From the NCBI RefSeq assembly GCF_900635455.1, contig NZ_LR134116.1:1-64000 (forward strand): DNA of 64,000 nucleotides. Direction: 5' to 3'. Shown in pieces: positions 40,652 through 50,127 of the stretch. The position numbers and the translations under genes were made by a program. The notes under the pieces are model-generated. The model ran no database searches. It was not told where the DNA came from and worked only from the letters and a program-made list of their open reading frames with translations. Position 1 is the stretch's first letter, and each line of letters starts with the position of its first letter. The stretch is from Yersinia intermedia. GTDB taxonomy: Bacteria; Pseudomonadota; Gammaproteobacteria; Enterobacterales; Enterobacteriaceae.

Positions 40652-40956
40652 AATGAGTCAAATTTCTTAAGGGCAGTAAAGGCCGCAGAGTAGTGACTAT
40701 GGCTGGCTGTCGCGACTGAGATTTTCTAAGTCATGTGTTTAAGATTACTTTAACTAATCAATTTATAAATTATTTAGCTAATAAATATAGATAAAAAAAG
40801 AAAATGTTAATAATAATCCATTAGTAATTATAGGGTAAAAATAGCAGATTAAAGCCCTGTAAGAGCATGCCTGTGCGCTTGTATGATCTTCTTGCCTGAT
40901 TGCAGAGTCATGCTGCGGGTGGTAGTTTTTATCTTTTATTTCAGTGAGATTTGTTC
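40652..40956. other. AT-rich intergenic stretch at the left edge of the second accessory region
   Basis: No gene or repeat was found in this stretch of about 305 bases. It separates core gene yicG from the DUF3574 lipoprotein gene; in E. coli dinD lies here instead. Confidence 0.5.
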
Positions 40957-41421
40957 ATGGACAATCGTGTTAATCCGTCGCGTTATCGTGGGGCATTGTT
41001 TGCCGGTATGGTTGCTATCGGGGTATTACTGAGCGGTTGTGTTGACAGTGCTGGTCATGCAAACACCGCTGTGGTGAAAGTGGTACCTCCGGCCTGTATT
41101 AAAGGTGAGCCGATGACACAAACCACACTCTATTTCGGTTTGAATCGGCCTCATGGCCCCGCTATTTCTATCGCTGAATGGCAGTCTTTTGTCGATAATG
41201 ATGTGACCAGCCGCTTCAATGAAGGTTTGACCGTAATTGATGCCAAAGGGCAATGGTTAGGAAATAATGGGCAAGTTGCCAAAGAAAGCAGTAAGGCGTT
41301 GGTCCTCATTCATAAAGATGGCAAAGAAGGTGCCATCGAAGCTGTGCGTTCCCGCTATAAACAGCAGTTTGCACAAGAATCTGTTATGCGGGTTGATACT
41401 ACTGTGTGCGTAGATTTCTAA
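40957..41421 (+). CDS. DUF3574 family lipoprotein
   Basis: The product starts MDNRVNPSRYRGALFAGMVA and has the lipobox LLSGC near residue 27, so it is a predicted membrane-anchored lipoprotein; the residue after Cys is Val, which favours the outer membrane. The mature part matches DUF3574 (TTLYFGLNRPHGPAISIAEWQSFVDNDVTSRF…GLTVIDAKGQW). Function is unknown. The ATG at 40957 is preferred over the TTG two codons upstream. 154 residues. Confidence 0.82.
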   Translation: MDNRVNPSRYRGALFAGMVAIGVLLSGCVDSAGHANTAVVKVVPPACIKGEPMTQTTLYFGLNRPHGPAISIAEWQSFVDNDVTSRFNEGLTVIDAKGQWLGNNGQVAKESSKALVLIHKDGKEGAIEAVRSRYKQQFAQESVMRVDTTVCVDF

Positions 41422-41507
41422 CGTTAATTTCAAGCCTTTTATCTTCAATTTACAAGAGATAAAAGGCTGATAGCCCTATTGTTGGTTTAGAGTAAAAGCT
41501 TACCTTA

Positions 41508-42692
41508 TTACAAAATAAGCCCTGCAACGGCGGCAGAAAGTAAACTGACCAAGGTTGAACCATAGACCAGTTTTAATCCGAATCGTGAAACGACATTCCC
41601 TTGTCGCTCATTTAGCCCTTTGATGGCACCAGCAACAATACCAATTGAGGCAAAGTTAGCAAAAGATACTAAAAAGACAGAAAGGATGCCCAAGCCACGT
41701 GGAGACATTTCGGCTGCTACTTTCTTTAACTCAATCATGGCAACGAACTCGTTTGCCACCAGTTTGGTCGCCATAATACTCCCTGCTTGCAACGCATCCT
41801 GAGTAGGAATGCCGATCAGTAGCGCGAGCGGATAAAATAGATATCCCAGTACTTCTTGGAAACTGATGTTGAATAAGCTACTAAATAAAGCATTAATAGC
41901 AGAAATTATGGCAATAAAGCCAATTAACATCGCAGCTATAATCATTGCAATTTTAAAACCAGCCAGAATATATTCACCCAGCATCTCAAAAAAACTTTGG
42001 TCTTCATGAAGTTTGTTTAGCTTTAATTCGGGTTCGTCAGCCATTGGGTAAGGATTAATAATAGAGAGGACAATAAAAGTACTAAACATATTCAATATTA
42101 ACGCAGTTACTACAAACTTTGGCTCAAGCATGGTCATATAAGCACTTACAATCGACATGGATACTGTTGACATCGCCGTTGCTGCCATGGTGTACATTCT
42201 ACGTGGTGATATATCAGCAATAATTCCTTTGTAAGCAATAAAGTTCTCTGATTGCCCCAAAATCAATGTGCTCACGGCATTGAAAGACTCCAGTTTCCCC
42301 ATGCCATTTACTTTGGATAACAACGTGCCCACAACCCGTATGATGAGTGGCAATATACGAAAATGCTGTAAAATGCCAATCAGCGCGGAAACGAAAATGA
42401 TCGGGCAAAGAACGTTCATGAATATAAATGCTAAGCCTTGTTCGTTCATACCGCCAAAAACAAAACTGGTACCGACTGCGGCGAATTTCATCAGAGTTTC
42501 AAATAATCCGGCAAAATACTTTATTGCACCCAGACCACTTTCTGAGTGTAAAAAGAAATAAGCCAGTGCAATTTCTAAAACCAATAACTGAAAAATATAG
42601 CGCAGCCTAATATTTTTTCGGTCACGACTGACTAACAAAGCCAGTATTGCAATAGTCATTAACGCTAAAAGAAAGTGCAGAATTTGCAGCAT
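41508..42692 (-). CDS. NupC-type concentrative nucleoside transporter
   Basis: A 394-residue membrane protein of the CNT family, which takes up nucleosides with protons or sodium. The gate and nucleoside regions are visible: [51 protein letters not shown], and C-terminal [16 protein letters not shown] [17 protein letters not shown] with [23 protein letters not shown]. It is nearer to NupX/PsuT-type members than to a specific orthologue I can name. It stands alone and is divergent from rpfF. Confidence 0.88.
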   Translation of the reverse strand: MLQILHFLLALMTIAILALLVSRDRKNIRLRYIFQLLVLEIALAYFFLHSESGLGAIKYFAGLFETLMKFAAVGTSFVFGGMNEQGLAFIFMNVLCPIIFVSALIGILQHFRILPLIIRVVGTLLSKVNGMGKLESFNAVSTLILGQSENFIAYKGIIADISPRRMYTMAATAMSTVSMSIVSAYMTMLEPKFVVTALILNMFSTFIVLSIINPYPMADEPELKLNKLHEDQSFFEMLGEYILAGFKIAMIIAAMLIGFIAIISAINALFSSLFNISFQEVLGYLFYPLALLIGIPTQDALQAGSIMATKLVANEFVAMIELKKVAAEMSPRGLGILSVFLVSFANFASIGIVAGAIKGLNERQGNVVSRFGLKLVYGSTLVSLLSAAVAGLIL

Positions 42693-42983
42693 AAAAGAAT
42701 CCGTCAGGCATAAAGATCAGACAGTATTTTATCCGTAACAGCAGGTTTTTTTCATCTGAAATTCTATCTTCTTGGCAATGTATATTCTATTGAATGCCTT
42801 AACTCAGTCCTAAACATGCGTATTGTTAAAATTTTTACTGGTTTTCTCATCATTTATCCATTGGGTGACTCACTATTTATCTGCCAGCTTAAGTTGCCAT
42901 CACTGCGGCAAGCTTAGCGTGTCCTCAATGAGGATTCGGCAGAAATAGCATTATCTGTGTTTAACTAACTCATTGGATGGAAT

Positions 42984-43850
42984 ATGAATATGATTAATCT
43001 TCCTAGCTGCCGCCCTTTTTCTGAGGCTGGGCACTTATCCCAAATATCGGCGTATTACGAAGAAGAGCGTAATACGATGTGGATGTTGCTGCATGCCCAC
43101 CCGCGCCCTTGTTTTAATCTGGAGTTAATTGAAAATATTATGACACTTGCACAAGCCGCTAAAGAATCAAAATTACCTTTTGATTTTTGGGTGACGGGTT
43201 CGGTGGTACCCAATATGTTTAATGTAGGGGGGGACTTGAACTTTTTCGCGCATATGATTAAAAACCGCAAACGAGAAGCGTTAATGGCCTATGCGCGTGC
43301 ATGTGTAGACTGTGTTCATGCGGCTTCCCGTGGCTTTGATATTGGTGCCATATCTATTGCGATGATTGAAGGGAGTGCATTAGGTGGGGGGTTTGAGGCA
43401 GCATTAGCCCATCATTTTGTTCTGGCACAAACTACAGCCAGAATGGGGTTCCCAGAAATTGCATTTAATCTATTTCCTGGCATGGGAGGCTACTCACTTG
43501 TTGCCAGAAAAGCAGGGATGAGAGTCGCAGAACAACTGATTTGGACAGGTGAATCTCATGCTGCGGAATGGTATGAGAGCCGTGGTCTTGTTGATAAGTT
43601 ATTTCAGCCGGGAGATGCTTATCTTGCGACTCGTACCTTTATAGATACGATCAGGCCAAAGTTAAATGGTATGAGAGCGATGATTAGGGTTCGGCAACGT
43701 GTTTTGCAATTAACGCGTTCAGAACTGATGGATATCACGGAGGATTGGGTTGATTCTGCATTTTCTATTGAGCCGAAAGATATAGCCTATATCGAACGGT
43801 TGGTTACATTACAAGACCGGCATACTTCGGCAATGCCAAAAGCAATATAG
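42984..43850 (+). CDS. rpfF: RpfF, crotonase-fold synthase of DSF-family fatty-acid signals
   Basis: RpfF acts as dehydratase and thioesterase on 3-hydroxyacyl-ACP to release cis-2-unsaturated fatty acids used as cell-cell signals. The 288-residue product has the two catalytic glutamates of the family: Glu-138 in LGGGFEAALAHH and Glu-158 in MGFPEIAFNLFPGMGGYS, spaced by 20 as in Xanthomonas RpfF (141/161). N-terminal PSCRPFSEAGHLSQISAYYEE is also typical. The neighbour on the opposite strand, with ends ten bases apart, is rpfR, its known partner. The start may be 42984 or 42990; GGATGG is better spaced for the latter. Confidence 0.92.
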   Translation: MNMINLPSCRPFSEAGHLSQISAYYEEERNTMWMLLHAHPRPCFNLELIENIMTLAQAAKESKLPFDFWVTGSVVPNMFNVGGDLNFFAHMIKNRKREALMAYARACVDCVHAASRGFDIGAISIAMIEGSALGGGFEAALAHHFVLAQTTARMGFPEIAFNLFPGMGGYSLVARKAGMRVAEQLIWTGESHAAEWYESRGLVDKLFQPGDAYLATRTFIDTIRPKLNGMRAMIRVRQRVLQLTRSELMDITEDWVDSAFSIEPKDIAYIERLVTLQDRHTSAMPKAI

Positions 43851-43860
43851 CGTTATACAC

Positions 43861-45855
43861 CTAATCCAGTGGAAGGTGAGGGTGTTGTGTTACCAGCCAA
43901 TGCTCCAGTTCATCTGCGGGCATTGGTTTGGCGTAAAGAAACCCTTGTTTTTCATCAATGCCAATAGAATCCAGGAATTCCTCTTCCCCTTTAGTTTCCA
44001 CACCTTCGGCAATTACCCGCATTTTAAGTGCCTCAGCGACAACGATAATGGCTTTAACCAGAGATTGTGAAATCGGATTATTATCAATATCACGTACAAA
44101 ACTTTGATCCAATTTAATGGCATCAATAGGGATACGAGCCAATTGAGAAAGCGAAGAATAGCCAGTGCCGAAGTCATCCAAATGAACCTGAGCACCCAAG
44201 TGACGTAATTGTTTCATGATATTGATGGCCGAATCTTCATCATCGATTAAGCAACTTTCGGTTAATTCAACATCAACCAAACTGGATTCTAATTCGCTGG
44301 CTTCAAGAGACTCAATAAAACTGGTTACGATAGCCTCATCAATTAATTGCCGGGCTGATACATTTACCGCCACTCGTAGGTTTATTCCACGTTTCTTCCA
44401 ATCTACTGCTTGTTGCATCGAAGTTTGCAATACCCATTTGCCCAATGGCCCGATCAACCCGGATTCTTCGGCATAGGAGATAAACTCAAGTGGGGCGATT
44501 AAACCGCGCTCGGGTGATAACCATCGGACTAATGCTTCGACACTATGAACTTTACCCGTTTTGGCGGATATCTTGGGTTGGTAAAAAACTTGTAATTGAT
44601 GTTGTTCTAAACCTTTACGTAAATTGGTATCTAGCCAGACGTATTCAGATACTTTCTTATTCATCTTTTGTGAAAAAATCGAATAGGTCTGTTTTCCATG
44701 TTCTTTTGCGGTGTACATGGCAGTGTCTGCGCTACGGATAATATTTTCTAGTGTATCTCCGTGTTCAGGGCACAGTGCTATCCCGATAGAACACCCGGTA
44801 TATACTTCGATCAATCCTACCCGGAAGGGTAACTTCATGCGGTTGAGAATGCGCTGTGCAGTTGCCTCCAGTAAGTTCATTGAGGCATTCTCCACCAGAA
44901 CAATAAATTCATCACCGCCTAACCGGGCAAGCATTTCACTTTCACCCAAACAACTTAAAATGGCCAGCGAGACATCTTTGAGTAAGCGATCACCAAACAT
45001 ATGGCCGTAATGGTCGTTAACTTTTTTAAAATTATCGAGATCGAGGTAAATAATGCCGACTGAGGTCTCACCACGAGTTAGGATTGCACTATTAATACGT
45101 TCGTGAATAGCGTGGCGATTAGGCAGGCCAGTAATCATGTCGGTATTAGCCAAAATTCGCAAACGCTCTTGTGCACGCCTTTCTTTAGTAATATCAGTAC
45201 CAGAACAGATAAGGTAACGCTCATTTTTGCCACTACCACTGTGAACAAACTTATTGCGGAATAAAAAGAGGCGTTTCCCTTTTACAGTATTAACCCAACG
45301 TTCAACTTCGTAAGATGCACCGCGCAGGAAGAAGCCCTCAATATTTTTGCGCGACGAGGCTCCCTCTTTGGCTGTCATAAACAAGTCGTAAACATTTTTA
45401 CCAATAACGTCTTGTTCTTTTTTACCGGTATATTCTTCGCTGAGGTGATTGAATCGCTGTACGTAACCATCTTTATCAAGAATCACAATAACAGAGTTAG
45501 CTTCAGAAACGACTTGTTCTGCAAAGGAAAGCCCCATCACTAAATCGCGTGCTACCGACTCAGTATCAGCGTACGCGGAGGCGGTTCCACCCCATTCTTT
45601 GTCATTAACTTTACGGCCCACCAGATGTAAATGAAGTGGATTACCGTAAATTTCTATTTCAATATCTAAACTGGCAGTAATACCCGTTAAACCCCGAATT
45701 TTCATTGTTTGAACGGAATTAAGGGGAATGGCAATATTTGTGGTTCCCTTGATGGCGGATAACTCTAAAGCCTGACTATCAAAAGCCAGTCGCCAAAAAG
45801 GGCTATGGGTACCAAAATAGGTCTCTAGGATCGATGTGTTTTGGTCTTGGAACAT
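43861..45855 (-). CDS. rpfR: RpfR (PdeR-like), FI-PAS-GGDEF-EAL cyclic-di-GMP enzyme and DSF receptor
   Basis: RpfR binds cis-2-dodecenoic acid (BDSF) in its PAS domain, which stimulates c-di-GMP hydrolysis. The 664-residue protein has an N-terminal RpfF-interaction domain (about 1–95, ILETYFGTHSPFWRLAFD), PAS (about 110–225), GGDEF (intact RLGGDEF at 311–317) and EAL (EAL at 440–442, DDFGTG at 560–565, EGVE at 617–620), so both catalytic sites look intact. It is also similar along its length to E. coli PdeR, which occurs without RpfF. Convergent position with rpfF supports RpfR. Start MFQDQNTSILETYFG matches the family. Confidence 0.92.
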   Translation of the reverse strand: MFQDQNTSILETYFGTHSPFWRLAFDSQALELSAIKGTTNIAIPLNSVQTMKIRGLTGITASLDIEIEIYGNPLHLHLVGRKVNDKEWGGTASAYADTESVARDLVMGLSFAEQVVSEANSVIVILDKDGYVQRFNHLSEEYTGKKEQDVIGKNVYDLFMTAKEGASSRKNIEGFFLRGASYEVERWVNTVKGKRLFLFRNKFVHSGSGKNERYLICSGTDITKERRAQERLRILANTDMITGLPNRHAIHERINSAILTRGETSVGIIYLDLDNFKKVNDHYGHMFGDRLLKDVSLAILSCLGESEMLARLGGDEFIVLVENASMNLLEATAQRILNRMKLPFRVGLIEVYTGCSIGIALCPEHGDTLENIIRSADTAMYTAKEHGKQTYSIFSQKMNKKVSEYVWLDTNLRKGLEQHQLQVFYQPKISAKTGKVHSVEALVRWLSPERGLIAPLEFISYAEESGLIGPLGKWVLQTSMQQAVDWKKRGINLRVAVNVSARQLIDEAIVTSFIESLEASELESSLVDVELTESCLIDDEDSAINIMKQLRHLGAQVHLDDFGTGYSSLSQLARIPIDAIKLDQSFVRDIDNNPISQSLVKAIIVVAEALKMRVIAEGVETKGEEEFLDSIGIDEKQGFLYAKPMPADELEHWLVTQHPHLPLD

Positions 45856-46290
45856 ACGCGATCCCCTAAAAGTGTATATGTGTCTTTTACTTACCTTAGC
45901 CAGAAAGGTTAAGCAACGCTATCCCTGACTCACCCTGTTATGATTGCAATTCTGACCCTTATAAAACACCCCGGCCTAAACTGACCAACCAATAAAGTAT
46001 ATGTGTAATTTCTTCAGGCCTGATATTAGATAGTAGCCATAAACATATTAAATGCTCTTTCTGCTTTCACATTGTGGCATAGGAAGAAAGTTAAATATTG
46101 GGAAATGCTCTATATTTTAAATGGTTACAGTAAATTATGTGAGATCTTATCATTGATAAAATAATGAAGAAGAGTTGCTTGTTCACCGAGGGCTGTATGG
46201 TTTTTGGTGGGTTAACGTCATTACAACTGCAAAGTGGTAAGCAATTAGAGTATTTCATTCTCAGATGGAATGATAATACCCTAATCATAG
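45856..46290. other. Intergenic stretch upstream of rpfR
   Basis: About 435 bases without a supported gene. A minus-strand frame of 65 codons (46091–46288) has no ribosome site or protein-like features. The stretch must hold the rpfR promoter; no clear element was found. Confidence 0.5.
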
Positions 46291-46530
46291 TTATGATTTA
46301 TCTGCGATCTTTTTCAGGTATTCATTGTTTTTAAATGCGATCATGATCATCTCAAAACAGATTCGAGTCGCAAGAGCACCGCCAAGGATGCTAAGAAATC
46401 CGCCGATGACACTGGTATTTATCATTACGAATACGCCGGAAATAATGATAAATACCAGTAAAAGCCAATATAAACCGGTAAGAATCTTGGGTGTCAGCAG
46501 AGCATCGAAAAAAAGTACATTCTTAAGCAT
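46291..46530 (-). CDS. DUF4282 family small membrane protein
   Basis: A 79-residue protein with two transmembrane segments (LTGLYWLLLVFIIISGVFVM and GGFLSILGGALATRICFEMIMI), the layout and FFDALLTPKILTGLYWL start of DUF4282. The function is unknown. AAGAAGG precedes the ATG. It is separated by 148 bases from the hydrolase gene on the same strand. Confidence 0.85.
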   Translation of the reverse strand: MLKNVLFFDALLTPKILTGLYWLLLVFIIISGVFVMINTSVIGGFLSILGGALATRICFEMIMIAFKNNEYLKKIADKS

Positions 46531-46678
46531 TACTAAATCCTTCTTATTTGAGCGTTAAAATTCCCGTAGGGATTATGCATTAGCTTTAAACTTCATACCA
46601 TACACAAACCCTTACAAATATTTTGGAGTTATAACAATCAGATGATTCTCGTTATTACTGCTCAAATCGGGTACTTTT

Positions 46679-47512
46679 TTACTCAAAGTTCAGTATCATG
46701 CCAACACCGACCTCTTCAATATTGACTGCGTTGGCTAGGGCTATTTTGGCTTTAAGATCAGTGCAATGGCAGGGATAAATTGCTTGAGCATTGAGTTGTT
46801 TAAAATAATCAGATGTTCTGGATAGAATATCACTGCTGGCATTTAATAGATGAAACCCACCAATGACTGCGCGGACACGTTTATCGTTGGTAACTTTAAT
46901 CGCATAATCGATAATATTGCAGATGCCGGAGTGAGAGCAGCCCGTGATAATGACGATACCTTCAGGGCTGGTATAAACTATTGCACTGTCATCGGTAACA
47001 AAATCTTCAACTTTATGCCCGCAACAATCGACAGTTTTACCAACAGGCTCTAGCCCTTCAAAATCGTTGTTACGCGCAATCTCCCCTAAAAAGAGTAAAT
47101 TATCGGTAAGGTAATATACTCCAGGCTGTTCGACCCGTTCGAAAAGCGTCGGATAACCATCTGCCGGTAAATTAGCGCCTATAGATTTATCTTCATAGTA
47201 TTTCGGCAGAAAGGCATTGGGATGAGCAACAATCTTTATTTTCTTGGCATCTTGATGGTTTACCCGATCAAGATACTGTGCAAGGTGGTTTAGCCCCCAG
47301 CTATGGTCGTTATGCCCATGAGAAAGGACAATACTGTCTATCTCAGTCAGGTTAATGCCTAAAATAGCCGCATTACTCAGAAAAACATCGGAGTAACCGG
47401 TATCAAAAAGAAATGATTTTCCGTCAATTCGTAAGTGATAGCAGACACCTGGTTCGGCGGTAAGGTACTTATCTATCAAGGTATTATTATCAACTAATAC
47501 GGTTAACTGCAT
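46679..47512 (-). CDS. Metallo-beta-lactamase-fold hydrolase
   Basis: A 277-residue protein with the metal-binding HGHNDH at 65–70, preceded by LFDTGYSDVFLSNA, a second histidine site in TGCSHSGICNI, and a late GGFHLLNAS and YPCHCTDLKAKI. This pattern belongs to the branch of MBL enzymes that includes dihydropterin ribofuranosylaminobenzene phosphate synthase-like proteins. The substrate cannot be predicted. It follows the XRE regulator gene by 15 bases and is probably co-transcribed and co-regulated with it. Confidence 0.88.
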   Translation of the reverse strand: MQLTVLVDNNTLIDKYLTAEPGVCYHLRIDGKSFLFDTGYSDVFLSNAAILGINLTEIDSIVLSHGHNDHSWGLNHLAQYLDRVNHQDAKKIKIVAHPNAFLPKYYEDKSIGANLPADGYPTLFERVEQPGVYYLTDNLLFLGEIARNNDFEGLEPVGKTVDCCGHKVEDFVTDDSAIVYTSPEGIVIITGCSHSGICNIIDYAIKVTNDKRVRAVIGGFHLLNASSDILSRTSDYFKQLNAQAIYPCHCTDLKAKIALANAVNIEEVGVGMILNFE

Positions 47513-47527
47513 TTTCCCTTCCTTTTG

Positions 47528-47853
47528 CTATTTTATCCCCTGATTTTTCACCAATGCCAATACCTTTGTTTTTTCTTCTGGTGATAACGCCATAAACGCT
47601 AACATCATGTCTGCTAATACATCGTCGGCGGTATAGAAGTACGCTAGCGGTATTTGCAACACATCTGCGAGTTGTTGGGCAACCTCCATGCTAGCTTCAT
47701 GTACACCTTTCTCGTAACGATTTATACGTGTACTTGCTTCAAATTCATCAATCCCGGCAGCAATACCAAGCTTTTTTGGGATAGCCATTTAGCAAGTCGC
47801 ACCAGCTTAAGTCGTTGACAAAAAACACTATGGTAATCAGATTCTATTTTCAT
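47528..47853 (-). pseudogene. XRE-family regulator, frame broken at a poly-A run
   Basis: A frame from ATG 47853 reads MKIESDYHSVFCQRLKLVRLAKWLSQK and shifts at the minus-strand A6 (plus T6 47772–47777); with seven As it continues KLGIAAGIDEFEASTRINRYEKGVHEASMEVAQQLADVLQIPLAYFY, a standard Cro/CI HTH, to give 108 residues. The shorter frame starting at 47788 lacks the first HTH helix and is not a credible protein. The gene is upstream of the MBL hydrolase, and a palindrome overlaps its start codon, suggesting autoregulation. The indel may be a sequencing error. Confidence 0.8.
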
Positions 47854-47871
47854 GACTACGATATTCGTAGT
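47853..47871. promoter_or_regulatory. Palindromic operator candidate at the XRE start codon
   Basis: ACTACGATATTCGTAGT (about 47855–47871) is a near-perfect palindrome with 7-base arms, directly next to the ATG of the XRE gene. A second related sequence, ATACTACGTATAACGTA, lies about 18 bases further upstream (near 47888–47904). Two such operators at an XRE promoter are typical of autorepression. Confidence 0.6.
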
Positions 47872-47936
47872 TATGGCTTGAATTGGATACTACGTATAAC
47901 GTAATTATAGAAATGGCAGCAGATTAAATAGAAAAT

Positions 47937-47969
47937 AGCCCGCGTTAACGGGCTTTAAAGACATTTTTT
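47937..47969 (+). repeat. 33-bp direct repeat flanking dinD, left copy
   Basis: AGCCCGCGTTAACGGGCT followed by TTAAAGACATTTTTT is identical to bases 49089–49121. The unit contains a short hairpin (GCCCG/CGGGC) that could act as a terminator on the + strand. Weak similarity continues for about ten bases to the right. Confidence 0.85.
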
Positions 47970-48109
47970 CGAGGTGCTGAAATGTGGTGATAATTCACTC
48001 GGTGCAATCGGTTTTTTAAGTGGATTAATTTAGATAAGATATTGTTATTATGTGTTTTTATTTGAAAACGTCATTGTGTATCTAAAGTTCGCGTGTTAAG
48101 TAATGGGAC

Positions 48110-48934
48110 TTATTTTTTGCTCAGCTTCTTAGTGGCCGATTCCAGTTGTTTGATGCTTTTTTCTGGCGTAGGAAGATTTTCCGGCATAGTCCCACCTAAT
48201 TCTTCGATTGTTTGTCGAACCTTTTGGCCCACATTAAAATGAGTCTGATTTGCTTGCTGTTTTGATTTTACCTGATCTCTACGGAGTTTCTCTTCCGCCT
48301 GTGTTGCTCTAAATAGGTTAGCTGCAAGTTCTGTAGAACCCATATGGTCGAGAATTTTTTGACTCTTTTTAAGGCCCTTGCGTTGGTGGATAGATTTTTG
48401 ATCTAACCCACCATATAAGCCTTGATAACCATGATTTTGGAAGACTGCGAAATCCAACGTTGTTTCGACCCCTGCCTGTTGTGCTGTCTCCACCAGATGT
48501 TTGTTATGTTCTTTCAATTCATTACGCAGAAATAGCCGTTTTTCGTTCTCGCGTAGTTTTTTGAAGATTTCATCATCTGCAAGTTCTTGCCGCCTAGTTT
48601 GGATAGCAAAGTATGTTTGCCCGGAAGCAATCACCGGCTTGCTTGGATCACCATTTTGTACAACGAGATAGCATGCATACCTAGATAAATGGACATCATC
48701 TAACTCGCGTTGTGCTCCAGAGCCTAGAATTACCTTCTTGGTGGATTCAACGAAATGGTCTGATACATTTTGATCACTAGCTTCACAGGCTTGCGCGGCC
48801 TTAGATAAAACATTCTGGAAGTTCCTCCAATCCCTGTAATCCAGTAAAGGCGCTAAATCCCTTGCTGACCAATGCTCGTTATTATCATCACTGTGCAGAC
48901 GAAGGCTTTCAAACGTTTGATGGTGTTCGTTCAT
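48110..48934 (-). CDS. dinD: DinD, DNA-damage-inducible protein D
   Basis: DinD inhibits RecA filament activity in vitro and is SOS-induced in E. coli. The 274-residue product MNEHHQTFESLRLHSDDN… aligns with E. coli DinD, with a BRO-N-like N-terminal domain and the conserved core ARYACYLVVQNGDPSKPVIA-like (SRYACYLVVQNGDPSKPVIA), FQNHGYQGLYGGLDQKSIH and LDHMGSTELAANLFRATQ. Start is set at the Met aligned with E. coli, four codons after an upstream ATG. No LexA box CTG-N10-CAG was found between 48935 and 49137. The gene is flanked by 33-bp direct repeats. Confidence 0.93.
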   Translation of the reverse strand: MNEHHQTFESLRLHSDDNNEHWSARDLAPLLDYRDWRNFQNVLSKAAQACEASDQNVSDHFVESTKKVILGSGAQRELDDVHLSRYACYLVVQNGDPSKPVIASGQTYFAIQTRRQELADDEIFKKLRENEKRLFLRNELKEHNKHLVETAQQAGVETTLDFAVFQNHGYQGLYGGLDQKSIHQRKGLKKSQKILDHMGSTELAANLFRATQAEEKLRRDQVKSKQQANQTHFNVGQKVRQTIEELGGTMPENLPTPEKSIKQLESATKKLSKK

Positions 48935-49088
48935 GTTAATCTCCATTTTAACGAGACGATAGGTACTCTGTACTTGTGGGAAATTTTACGCTATCAGCAT
49001 ATGCGCTGAGTCGGTACATTCTCTGTGTACTAACGAAGAAAGGAAACTGTAGATTGGATGAAATTTCATAAGTGCGAGGAGGGAGTAA

Positions 49089-49121
49089 AGCCCGCGTTAA
49101 CGGGCTTTAAAGACATTTTTT
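49089..49121 (+). repeat. 33-bp direct repeat flanking dinD, right copy
   Basis: Identical to 47937–47969; it lies 17 bases downstream of the yicC stop codon on the yicC strand. The two copies bound a unit of 1152 bp. Confidence 0.85.
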
Positions 49122-49137
49122 TGCGATGTACTAAAAG

Positions 49138-50001
49138 TTACTCGATATTCTGAATCTGCTCGCGCATTTGCTCGATCAGTACTTTCAATTCGATAGCGGA
49201 GTTGGTCACGTCGGCATTGATAGACTTTGATGCCAGCGTATTCGACTCGCGGTTAAATTCTTGCATCATAAAATCAAGGCGGCGGCCTACCGCTTCTTTC
49301 TTCTTCAGAATATTGTGCGTTTCTTTAACGTGCGCTTCCAGGCGATCTAGCTCTTCGGCAACATCGACACGTTGCGCCATCAGCACCAATTCTTGCTCCA
49401 GACGGGTATTTTCCAGTTGGACTTGCGCTTCTTCCAGCTTATTGAGCAAGCGCTCACGTTGCCACTGCAAGATATTTGGCATATGTGCACGGACTTTAAT
49501 CACTTCCGCGCTAACACCATCAAGGCGCTGTTCGATAAGGGTTTTCAGTGCGGCCCCTTCGGTTTCACGGGACACGATAAAGTCATCCAGCACGATATCC
49601 AATGCTTGCATTAGCTCGGTACTGATTGCGTCCAGATCCTGCTCTTCAGCGGCCATGACACCCGGCCAGCGCAGAATATCCACCGGATTTATCTCGCCTT
49701 CATCACTTTGCATTTTGACCCAGTTACCGGCTTCAACTAACTGCTTTGCCAGTTTTTCATTAAGGATCAGAGAGCTTTGTGCGTTGGCATCCAGTTCAAA
49801 ACGCAGGTTACACTCGATTTTGCCGCGCGTTAAGCGGCCACGGATGCGTTCGCGGATAACCGGTTCCAGACTGCGAAATTGTTCAGGTAAGCGAATATAA
49901 GTTTCTAAATAGCGTTGGTTAACGGAACGCAGCTCCCAGGCTGCGCTACCCCATTCACCCTTAATATCACGCCGAGCGTAAGCGGTCATGCTGCGGATCA
50001 T
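49138..50001 (-). CDS. yicC: YicC, endoribonuclease family protein
   Basis: YicC-type proteins (UPF0701) are coiled-coil-rich endoribonucleases; E. coli YicC has been linked to degradation of small RNA RyhB. The 287-residue product MIRSMTAYARRDIKGEWGSA… has the N-terminal YicC domain and the C-terminal DUF1732 region ending GRRLDFMMQEFNRESNTLASKS…IELKVLIEQMREQIQNIE. Length equals E. coli. It is divergent from rph. Confidence 0.94.
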   Translation of the reverse strand: MIRSMTAYARRDIKGEWGSAAWELRSVNQRYLETYIRLPEQFRSLEPVIRERIRGRLTRGKIECNLRFELDANAQSSLILNEKLAKQLVEAGNWVKMQSDEGEINPVDILRWPGVMAAEEQDLDAISTELMQALDIVLDDFIVSRETEGAALKTLIEQRLDGVSAEVIKVRAHMPNILQWQRERLLNKLEEAQVQLENTRLEQELVLMAQRVDVAEELDRLEAHVKETHNILKKKEAVGRRLDFMMQEFNRESNTLASKSINADVTNSAIELKVLIEQMREQIQNIE

Positions 50002-50127
50002 TGTTGCGTACCCGTTTTAAAGAAAAGATGCAGCGATTATAGCCTCCGAGGCGCAGGCAGGATAGGCATTACATCACTAAGGCCGTATAATGCGCGACCA
50101 ATATCGATTTAAAGCCGGAGAAAGCCC

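Noticed and set aside
46091-46288. A 65-codon minus-strand frame upstream of the DUF4282 gene's stop
   Set aside because: No ribosome site, no recognisable domain, in an AT-rich gap; not supported as a gene.
49202-49900. A 232-codon + strand frame opposite yicC
   Set aside because: Ser/Arg-rich shadow of a conserved gene, with no upstream ribosome site.
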